Assembly (NCBI GenBank): GCA_028583685.1
Contig: JAMXIF010001119.1
Span: 3,521,097 to 3,585,096 of the forward strand
Length of the DNA: 64,000 bases
Source: Petaurus breviceps papuanus
Taxonomy: Eukaryota; Chordata; Mammalia; Diprotodontia; Petauridae
Reading direction: 5' to 3'
How positions within the stretch are numbered: position 1 is the stretch's first letter; each line of letters starts with the position of its first letter. The notes below the pieces were generated by a model. The model was not told where the DNA came from. It saw only the letters and a list, made by a program, of their open reading frames with translations, and did no database searches. A program made the translations under genes and the position numbers. Shown one piece after another: positions 45,501 to 57,500 of the stretch.

Positions 45501-48500
45501 TCCTCAATTCAATTCAATTTAGTTCAAAAAACATGTGTTAAGTGACTACTATATGTAAGGAAACATGCTGGGCACTGGAGATACAAAAACAAAAATGAAA
45601 AAAAGTCCCTGTACTCAAGAAGTTTACATCTTATTGGAAGGTACAAGATGTAAAAAAAAAGATAAATTTAATTTAAGGAGGGTGAGAACACATTTCTAAA
45701 TCACCAATTAGTTTTTCCCTGTTGTTCTAAATAAAATCTAGAATAGGAATTATTACTTTATCGCTTCTTAGTGAAAAATGTATGAAATGCTCTGTTTTTT
45801 ATAGGTCCAAGGAGGGTTGAAGTTCCCCTACAGCATTTCTCTGTCAGTTTTGTAATCTCTATTAGGAAAGCATCACTGCCATACTTCATTACATTACATT
45901 CTCAAAGTAATAATCTAACTTAAATGTTCTCTATCATGTTTTCATTCTCAGGGTTGTGGACTTCCATGAGGTGAATATATCTTCTTCAAATATCCTCATT
46001 CCCCCTCCCCCCGCCCCGTTAAATCTGTTTCTTTTGAACAAATAAATTCTTTGTCATGTTTCAGTCATAAATGTTATCCAACAAAGTGTCAGAGAAACCT
46101 AAGAGATCAAATTTAATTTTTTGCATACAAATTCTGAAAGCAAAACTGAAATTAATTTTTGTTGTACGTAATGAAATATATAGATTAATATTAATGGAAA
46201 ATTACCAGGAAGAAATGAAAAAGCATTTGAACACAGCCCCTTGATAAATGTATGGTTTTTTAATTCACCCTAAATGTTGTAACTCAATAGAGAGGAGAAA
46301 GGGGTAAAGATGTTGGGGATGAAGGTAGAAGGATGTATGAAAAGGGAGAACCAGAAGCTGGCCTACTGCAAAAGAAAGGCCATCTTTTGAATTTAAGACT
46401 GTTTTCCTGTAGAACAACATGGATTCTGTGTGTGGTAGAGTAAAAGACAAGAAATGGAAGAGTTCCAGAAGAAAAGTTTGCTTCAAGTGGAGATACAAAT
46501 GTCCAAAGAAGTTATTTCTAAGACTACAGCATGAACCAGATATAACTGGCTATCTGTATTCCAGAGAGGGAGTTAGTGACTGAATGTGTTTTTGGAGAAT
46601 ATTAGAATAATGGAGCAATTGGTAGGACAGTAACCAGCTTTTCCCACATGTTCTTTCTTTTCCTAATGTCTTCTCCCACATTTTTATCCTGTTCCTAGAT
46701 TATTTTCATTAACATATTAATACTCAATATTTGCAGGTTTAGTTCTTTGAGAAGACTTCTCTTGCTCTTCTTTTTTATAGATACAAAATATACTTTATAT
46801 AGAAAAGTAAAATATACCTGCTCTTTGACTTCTATATTATGCTCGCCTTCCAGAATAAGAGTGACAGCTTGCATAATTTGCTTTCCATGAGTACTCATTA
46901 TCTTGTCTATGTGCTGCAAAATCAATTGGAAATGAACAATTAATCTCTCAGGTGCAGAGAGTAAGAGTGAAACAACACAGAGGTTTTCTGAAAGCTAAAG
47001 AACAGGAAACAGAATTATTATATCTAGAAAATGACAGAATTATTCCCAAAACTTTAAAACTTTCTACCATTTACACTTCTATTTTTTCAATTACTTGAAG
47101 GAGGAAGAGGAATATAGAAAAGCCAGTATTTTGCAACATGTGGACGTGGGAATCTTTTGGTCAGATTGTGGTAAGGAAGAAAAACAGTGACAGGGAATAA
47201 AGAATGAAGATATAACAAAACTGGTGTGGGTAATGTGAATAGTATCTTTGGAAAAAAAACATATGCAGAAAAAAGTGAGAATGGTAGGGAAGTATTGATG
47301 AAGACATCTGGGAGGTTCCAAAAAGCTATTTCTGGAAGTGACATCATTGGCATGGTTTGAGATAATACAAAGCTCGTCCTATCTCATTCTTTAGCAGGGC
47401 ATGCCTACTCATCTTCCCAATTTCCATGAAAAGTAGTCATACCTTTGAATGGGGGTAGGGTGGGCATATAGAGTTAGAGAGAATAAGGAATAGGGATCAG
47501 AAAGGATACTCCAGGGACAAGAAGCAGCAGACCAGAAGACATCATTAGGAGAAGTGATAAAAATAACATGGACTTGGAAACTGGATGGGGACAAAGGAAT
47601 AAATGAAAACTAAAAGTGGAGCAACACTCAGACCTCAGGGTAGACAGGGAGAGAGCCATGATGGGAATGGTAGAGAGGGGGCTTCATGTTAAGAAATATT
47701 CCAGAATGGATGTTTGGTGCCTGAAGGCAGGTAACTCTGTTGTTAGGGGGCAATATATAAACACACAACTCAGCATACAAGTGGGCTCCTATAAAATATG
47801 GCAGACTGATTGATTCCTATATTCCTGAGACTAAAGAAAATAACTGTTCCATGTGGTAAGATTCCTGGAAGCCTAGAAGATCTTACTTACTGGGCGAGTG
47901 GAAAGGAGATTTCTGAGAAGTCCCAAAGTCTTCATTAACACATTCAAGTCTGAATCTGATAACAACTGGAATAACTGCTCGGTACTTAAACTTCGTAAAA
48001 TATCTGCTTTTATTTTTTGTTCTGCCTGAAATGCCATATTCTGAAAGATAAAAAAAAGTTATAGTCTTCACATCTGTAACTGTCTTTTAATGCTAAGTTT
48101 TCTTAAGTGATATTTTTTAAAGAGGAAGAAGAGACTCTGTAACATCTTTCTCTAGTTATATTATTGATATTATTAGTTGACTCCTAATTATAAAGCACTC
48201 AGGTTTTCTAAGTGGAAGTTTTGATTTTTAATCATTCTGGATTTGGCCCCAAAGATCAATTCTTTCCATGTTATATGTGACCATTTGTGTGTTTCAAAAT
48301 TTTTTGCTTACATATACCATATTCAAAGTTAATAATTATAACAAGATCAAAGGATTTCTGGTACAATTGAATCTTAACAGTGTTCACCTTGGAGGGAAAA
48401 AAATGTGGTCCTACAATTTTAATTTTTAAAATAGTACTTAAAAATTATTAAGATTATATCAGAAAGTTGGCTACCAGGTGATATGAATGAAACTATCTAC

Positions 48501-51500
48501 TCAGGAATTTTAGGATTCTGATTCTGATTTACACCAGTAGTGAAAGTAACTACACTACCGAAATAAAAGATTTTTTTCAGAATACTGAAGCACTAAGCAT
48601 GTATGTAGCAATTATGTAACTGTTAGGTAAGTAACTTAATCTTGTCTTGCTTTCTTCATTGTAAAGTGGAAATAATATTTGTAGATCATAGATTCAGAAC
48701 TGAAAGGGCCCTTACAGGTCATTTTATCCAAAACCTTCATTTTACAGTTAAGGAAACGGAGGCTCAGAGAGTAACTGACTTTTCTAAGCTAAAGGCAGAA
48801 TTTGAACCCAGATCCTCTAACTTTAAATTCAGCACTCTCTCCACCGGACCATGCTTTAGGCATTATTCATGAGTGGCAGAGGCTTAAAAAACCCAAACTG
48901 GTGGCCAAGTTCCTGGTGGTGGGCTTCTCTGAATTTAGCTAGACTCTCCTTGAAAGGGAGCTCATTAATTAATATGTATACATGTCCTTATAGTTTGATA
49001 AGATCTGCTAGCCTATTCTCCACTAGGACAGCCTTTGAGAATTCATGGTTACCGCCATATCATAATGTGGCAAAAGCGTACGTAGGGTCAAAGTCGAGTT
49101 TATTGTCCACCTTGCAGGATTTTTGTACAGATGTGATAATGCGAGAGAAAGGGCTTTGAACAGGATGAAGCCTTATTCAAATAAAAGTATAATTGTTCTT
49201 TTTGTTTTTTAAAAGCAAGTGCTTTTAAATCATCTTATAAATAGGTCAGTTTAATTTCTATTCTGAGGAATGAAAAGAATACATGATTTACTTAAGGAAG
49301 AAATTAAAAAGAAATTCTAGAATGTATTCTTTAAGGACTAGTTATTAAACACCTAAAAAAGAACATAGCACTCACAAAGCATCAGCATGGCTTCATCAAG
49401 GACAGGTCATACCAAACTTAATCTTATTTCTCATATTGATTGGGTTACCAAACTGGTAGATGAGTGGAATACTGTAGATACAATTTAGCTAGATTTTGGC
49501 AAAGTAATAGTCTCTCATGCCATTCTTGTGAAAAAGATGGAGAGTTTTTATTTAGATGACAGTATCATTTTGTGGCTTTAGGACTTGATGAATGGCTGAA
49601 GACAGAGTAGTCATTACTGGTTCCATGTCAATTTAGGAGGAGGTCTCCAGTGAAGTGACCCAGAGATCTATGCTTGTCCCCATGCTGTTTAACATTTATA
49701 AAGGCATAGATAAAATGCTCAACAAATTTGCATATGCCACAAAGATAAGAGAGATAGCTAAAACAATGGAAGATAGAATTGGAATTAAAAAAGATTTGAT
49801 AAGCTAGAACATTGGGTCAAATATAATAAGATGAAATTTAAAAGGAACAAATGTAAAGTTTCACACTTGGGTTCAAAAATCTACTTCACAGGTAAGAGAT
49901 AAGGGAAATATGAATTGGGAGTAGTTTGAAAGATCTAGGGTTTTAGTGGACTTCAAGGTCAATGTAGGCCAGTAATGATATGAAAGCCAAGAATGCTAGC
50001 ATGATTTTAAGCTATATTAAGAAAATACTAGTGTTCAGGAGTAAGGAGGTGATAGTCATGCTGTAACAGCCTCATCAGACTACATCTGGAATGTTATGCT
50101 GAGTTACAGACACAATATTTAGGAAAGACCAGGACTCTCCAGAGGAAAGCAACAAGGATGATGAAAGGCATTAAGATCATGCTACGTGAGGACTGGTTGA
50201 AGGAACTGGAAAAGGGAAAACTTAGGAGGGAAGGATAGTTATTTTCAAGTACTTAAAGGACTGTCATATTGGCAGAGTAGTTAGACTTGTTCCACTTGGC
50301 CCCAGAAAGCAAAAAAATAAACAACAGATAGAAGGCCCAAAGTGGAAAATGAGACTTAAGGTAAAGAGAAAAACCTTCCCTAATAATTGGACTTATCTAA
50401 TTGTTAGATGACAATCAGAAATGGAATGGACTGCTTTGGAAGGAAGAGGTTTATCTTTCACTCAAGGTCTTTAAGAAAGAGCTGAATGACCATTTCTTGG
50501 AAATGTTGCAGGTATGGATTAAAATAGATGCCTCTGAGGTCCCTTTCAACTCTGAAATCCTGTGATTCTGTAAATGGCAGAACTAGAAGACTGCATCTCT
50601 GGGGTCTGCTTGGTTCCCATTCATCATTTGGGTCCCTGAACCAAGAATCACACAATATTCTTCATAAGCAAAATTCAGAACTCTTAGATATAATATATAC
50701 TTTACTTCTATTTCTCTTCCCCTCATGCCCACAGACTATAATAAAGAAAACATACCATTAAAGCCCAAATCCCATTCACTCGTAAAGCAGGATTTTCACT
50801 TTGGGTTAAACCACAAAGTAACTCTATGGCTCCTGATTCTAAAATAGGCTGTAATTAGAAAAGAATAAAAATTAAACTTATGCTTGTGAACTCAGTGAAT
50901 GTTCACAAATAACATATTATTCCCCCCAAGCTTTTCCTTGGCCCTTTTTGTTGAAATCAATATTTTCTTCCATTTAGTGAGAACTTAATAGAAAGTTAAA
51001 AAAAAACGATCACACACAAATATTGGTAAATAGTCATTCTCTCATAAGAAAATATTTTCTGGATTAAATATCCCTAAATATTACCCCTTAATTCATATAT
51101 TTTGCTGATCCCGTGTGATACGTTTTCTATTTTAGGCAATTCAGTGACAAGCATCATTATTGTAGACTGTATTACAGAGAGCTGTTCTCACTCCTTGGGT
51201 TCACATTCCCTAGCTTCACCCATCACCTTCACCACTCTCAGATATGTGTATGCATGGTAATATAGAGTTGTATCTTCTGTGTTATCTATGGGAAGTGACT
51301 ATAAAGAGATTCACATACAAACAGATGAGTAGAAATGATGCATCCAGATGAGTGCTCCTACCCCTAAGGAAAGCCCCCTCATAATATCTGTTGAGGTTAA
51401 GTGCTTTATTCTGACACTCAAGAGCTGGCTTTAGTCTATTGTTTCAGACTTATCACATATCACTCTCCTTCATATGATCTAAATTGTAGCCAATTAGACT

Positions 51501-54500
51501 CCCCTCTGTCCCTAATTCTCAAATGAGATAACATTACCTGTCACATGGAAAGCACTTCATCAATGCCTGTTCCCTGCCATCTTTCATCCCATGTTTGGAT
51601 TGTCCTCCTCAAATATAAGCACAATTCACATGCCATCTCTTCTCAGAAACCTTCTCTAAGCTCCTCTCCCTCCACTGAAAATAATTTCTCCCTCTACAAA
51701 TTTTTCATAGCACTTTGGACCCCTTCTTTTCACTTATTTCATTTTGTTGGGTTGTTATTTATAAGCATGTCTTATGTGCCCTAATCCCTTCAACTAGACT
51801 GTAAATGTCTGACAGCAGGAATTTTGTCTTATGTCACCTTTATATCCACAATGCCTTGTATAGAATAGATGCTTAAAGGTTTGCTGAACTGAATCCTGTG
51901 CAAAGTCAGTGTTTATTGTTAATAATGAATGGTTTTGGTTCCATCTACAAAACGAGAGAGATGAACTCAATAATCTCTGAGGCTCCTTCCAACTTTGGGA
52001 CTCTAACCCCTAAACGGAACCATCACAAGGGATGTGATTTCTACAGCCATTACCCAGGGAAATATGGACAATAGCTCTTAAACACACCCTCTATCTTTCT
52101 TCTCTTTGAACAAGCAACTTCCCACACCTTGTTTTGTTTCTGTTTGTATCTTTACAAAAATGTCTCTTTGAACATACTTAGCTCAGTCACCAGGTCAACA
52201 ATGCCTTCCCAAGTACCAGGCAGATGACTAGAAGTAATGGATAGATGTTTAATAAATCATGAATTCAAGGCATTCTTAGATCAACAACATCAAAGGGCTC
52301 CTGAATTCATAAGGAGAAGAGGGTCTGAATCCATGACTCAAAACCCTGCCCCAGGGAACATATTACTGTTACTACCACAAGGATAAAATTCCAGGTAATT
52401 ATCCATCCTATTTTCCTTGAATGGGTTCATGCTACTTATTTGGCAAATCAATCAGAAATATGGATGACTTTATTTCATTTCTGAATACACAGTTTTGAAA
52501 ACAAAAAGGTTAACATAAGTACAATTTTAAAAATATATATATTTGTGATACCAGGTACTAGAAATTATAATAGTTTAAATGGTAAGAAAAAAGACAAATA
52601 ATACTCTCATCTGAAATACAATTTTGTTTGATACTGAAATCAAAGAAATCTAACAATTTAGAAGTTATTCTTTAAATGAAGCAATGAGTAAGGATAATTT
52701 CAGATACAATAAAAATGCATTGTCAATCAGCAATAAACACAATACAACTGGGTTATTTCAAAACTGAGAAAAAAAATACCAACCTCTTTGCTTGGAGAGA
52801 ATTCAAGCAATAGATTACAAAGCATGGAAGATGCTACCACTAAAATTTCATCTGGTGCATTTTGTAAAACCTAAGAGAATTATAAGGAGAGACAATCTCT
52901 ATTAACGTATAGAACTGTGGAAGTAATAAGATGAACAAGCGAAATAAAAGCAATTTATTTTTGCATCTGATTCTTCATATAAAGATCTACGAAGAATTGT
53001 GACTGATTATTTATTAGGACTGGCTAAAATTCTCATAGCTTCAACTTTAAATCCTATAGGCGTCTCAAATGCATCATGTCCAAAACAGAATTCATGATGT
53101 TGCCCAAAACGTTCCCTCTTCTATGTTCCCTATTTCTGTTGAGAGTACCATCACCTTTCTAGGCACCCAGGCTCCCAACCCACAAATATTCCTTCTCACT
53201 AGGCCCTTGCACTCAATCAATTGCCAATTCTTGCCCATTCTGTCTCCAAAATACCTTTTCTATCTGTTCTTTTTTCTCTATGTACAGTCACCACTCTGAT
53301 TCAGGCCCTCATTTCCTTCATCATCTTTTATTTGAACTATTGCAATAGTCTCTTACTTGTCTCCCAGCCTCTAGTTTTTTCCCTGTCCAATCCATCCTCC
53401 AAAATGACATCCCTAAAGAACAAGTCTGATCCTGTCACTCAAAAAGCTTCAGTGGCTCCCTCTTGCCTCTGGGATAAAATATAAACTCTTCTATTTGATT
53501 TTTTTTAAGTCATTCATGATATGGTTTTCCAGGCATACTGCATATTACTTTCCCTCATCTACTCTGTCTTTCAGTCAAACTGGTTTGCTTGCTGTTCTAT
53601 TCATCTCCCACCTCCATGCCTTTGCATGGGCATTCTCTGATGCCTGGAAAGTATTCTTGCCCCTCTCTGCCTCATGGACTCCTGAGGCTCCTTCAGAGTT
53701 TGGCTCAAATGTTGATAGCCTATTCTGAACCCCTAGATGGTGCTCTTTTCCTGGAAATTATTTTATATGTATTCCATATTTAATTTTCTAGGCAAATATT
53801 ATTTTCCATGAATAGAAATGTAAATTCCTTGAGGAAAGGGACTGTTATGTTTGTGTCTCTACTTAAGGACTACCACGGTACCTAACACATATCAGGAGCT
53901 AAATAAATGCTTTTTGAATGAATGAAGGCTGCTTTGCCCCTGTGTGTATAGAAATGTAGACCCTTCAAAGAAATAGACTAAGAAATCATAGTAGCCACTG
54001 TGGCCTGGCCACACTCATTGTATTCACTCAGTAACATGGAAGGGACCTTGGGGATCTCCTGGTCTGACCCCTTGATTTTATGAATGATTTCCCTCAGGCC
54101 ACAAAGTTAGTAAACAGCAGAGCCACAGCATGAACCCAATTCTTTGCTTCCAAATCCAGTGCACTTTCCACTATATAACATTAATCATTGGTAGATTACT
54201 GCAGAAAGTTAAATAATGAGACTAGCCTTGGTAGCAACAGTGACTTTATGGTCTGTTTCCTGGAGGGATTTGTTAACAATAGCATGTAATGCTACTCCAA
54301 TAGACTATCACATATTAGGATTCTTTCCCTGTGGGTCCCAAGATGGTCTTTAATGCATTTATAAAAACCAGTATCTACATTGAATGATCACTTATCTAAA
54401 CCATCTGTACTCACAGCTCACAAACTCAGGGTCCTAGGGACAATAATCAAGAAGATACAGTAATCGCAGGAAATTACAGAGTGTTATATACTTTACCCAC

Positions 54501-57500
54501 TTCAGTTAAACAATGAGGTTATTTTGCAGCTTGAAAGTTCAAAATGACAGGATTTAGAGGCAGATGACATAAGATGGTTTTCACATGCATCTTTGAAAAT
54601 ATTAAGCACTCAATAAAGTCAAATCACTGCCAAACTAAAATTATTTCAACAAGCATAATTATTAGTTAAAATAAGTAGATTCTTGCATGAGTATGGAAAT
54701 GCCCACTCCTTAAGTGTATACGGTTGTGACTTTAAACAATACTTTCTGTTTTGATAGGATATATTCTACAATTATTACCTTTTTAAGAATTTTCTTATTG
54801 TTCATGGTCTTTAATTTCCTCTTTTAATTAACTTTTGCATGCATGTTAGACCAAACAGGAGGTATTTTGAGTACCTCTATACAACATAATAGTAAAAACT
54901 ATAATAAAATTCAAAAGCCAACAACTAATATTTGATAAAATTTATTTTTAGCAAAATGATAAACAGAGCAAAAGTTCTGAAAATTAACTTTGTTATTAAA
55001 AAAACAAAAACAACCTTGAGAGGCACAGGACACTTGATAAAAACAACAGCAAAAAGATTCCACATATTACATATAGTAAAGAGTGTATATGTAAGGTAAG
55101 ATGAAGGGGTATAGAAAGGGAAACAAAAAAACTTGAAAAATCAACCCTAAAATAACTAAGAATAATTGAACCAAAAATAACAGATATTATGACATAAGCT
55201 TTCCCTTTAAATATGTGGTCCTTTAATTTGTGACAAAGTAAAATGCTATTACAAAAGTGGTTAAGAATTATTTTTCCATTTAATTGGTTTTCCCCCAAAT
55301 TATATTGCTAAATAATTTTTCATAAGGTTTTGTTGATCTTTATAAACCTTAAAATTTATAAACCTTTAAAACTTTGCCCTAGGCAGTGCAAGAAAATAAC
55401 CATTTTAACAGAACAGCACAGGTAGGTTAATCCAGAACTCATTAAATGGCTTGGTGCTTCAATGTCAACTTCTCTAAATACTTTCTTTTCTTCTCTTAAG
55501 TCTCTAGGACTACCTTTCTATTTTCTTATGAAAACTGAAGTCATCCAATGTGAACTTATTGAGCTCCCCTCTTCTTTCTCTTATGAATCTATCAATATCC
55601 TCACCCACCTGTTCTTCCTTGCTGAAGTTACCTACCTGTATCCTTGATCCCACTGCATCCCAAATTCTCTGGAATTCTGGTCTGTCAAAAAAAATTTTCC
55701 CTCATACTTTCCCCTGCCAAAATCTAAATGCGGTGAATCTACATTTATTGCTATTTTCTTTTATATTTCTTTTCTCTAGCCTAGATAAGTGTGCAAAATC
55801 CTCCTTGTCCCATCCCCTCTATCCAGTTTTTTAGTTTGAATAACATCCAATTGTGGTGCCCCTTTCCAAGTAAATATTACTTTAATTAATTTCCTTGTTT
55901 ACTCCTTTCCCTTTCTAGTATTCTCTAGGTTCTATTTACCAATACCAAGACTGGTCCTTGAACACTGAAGCAAAAGGCTATTTGCTAAATAAATATGCCA
56001 TGAGGAACTGAAAAGTGTTATTTACCAATTCAGTTTGTGATCAACAAGTCATATCACAGAAACGCAGAATCTCAGTTATATGCAACTTCAGAGTCTAACA
56101 CATACATGAACAAGAATTTGATCTATGACATATCCCAACAAGCTGTCATTGAGCCTTTATTTAAATACTTCTGGGGCAAGGGATACCTGTATCTCCCAGG
56201 GAAATCTGTTCCCCTTTGAGATAGCTCTAATTGTTAGGAAGTTTTTCTTCACATGAAGCATAAGTCAGCCTCTCAGATACTTCCATATAAGGCTCTTACT
56301 TTTGCTTTCTTCAGGCAAGCAGATGTCTAATCTCTAGTCCATTCAATAGACCTTCAAATACTTGGAGACAGTTTTCATGTGTGTCCTCCCTAAATGTGCT
56401 CATGTGACATGATCTTGAATACCATCCTGGTCATCCTTCTATAGAGGCAATCTCACTCATTAATGACTCCCTAAAATGTGGTACGTAGACCTAAACAGAA
56501 TATTCTAGGTGTGGTCAAAATATGGAAAGAGTACAATGGGAAAATCACATAATCTACTGCTAGACACTATGCTTCTCTTAAAATAACCACAGATCACGTT
56601 AGGTTTTTTTTGTGGGGTTCAGGGTGGGCAGGGGAGATGCTGTAGCACTGTGTTGGGCACTTTTTCAAATTAACTACTATCTAGCCAGTAGCTAAGAGCT
56701 AATCCCTGTGAAATTTTTAACCCCAATTTATGACTTTACATTTGTTCTTATTAAATTTCCATCTTATTTCAGTTGAGCTGGTATTCTGGCCTGTTGAGAT
56801 ATTTTTTGGATCTTGGTTCCATCATCCAATGTATTATTAGTTCTCTTGTCTACCTTTGCAAATTTGATTTGCATTTCATCTATGTCTTTATCCAAACCAC
56901 TGAAAAAAAACTTTGAAAAGCATGAATAGAAGCACAGATGCCTTGGGCACTCATTAGAGACCCCCTGCCAGCTTGGCATTAAACTATTAATGTCAATGAA
57001 TATATTTGGGACCAGGCATTCAACCAGTTCTGAGTCTAACTGTTATCATTGTCTGGCTGACATTTCTCTATTTTGTTTATAATAGCCATGACCTGTTCAA
57101 TTCATTGCTAAAATCTAGATAATTATTTTTCACCTATGTCAAACAAGATAATATATGGCAAAGACTCTGCAAACATTAAAAGGCTTTAAAAGGGGGAGGG
57201 TAGCTATTTTTGTTTAAAAAGGAAATGAGGTTAGTCTAGAAGGACTTGTTCTTAATGAAACCAATCTCTCATTTTTTCTAAGTGTTTACTAACTAGTGGT
57301 TTTCTAAGTGTTTGGTAGACTTGACCAAACTAGTGATTTGCCTCAGTATTCAAGAAGAAAGCCCTTGTGTGACAGATTAGGTTGGACAATACCTCAGTAA
57401 GGGAATGGGGCTAGCAAAGCAAAAAAATAAATGAGCATTTCTTGTAAGGGGTACCTTTGATGACAATACTTTCTATAATTTTGCTGGCTATGATGGTTAG

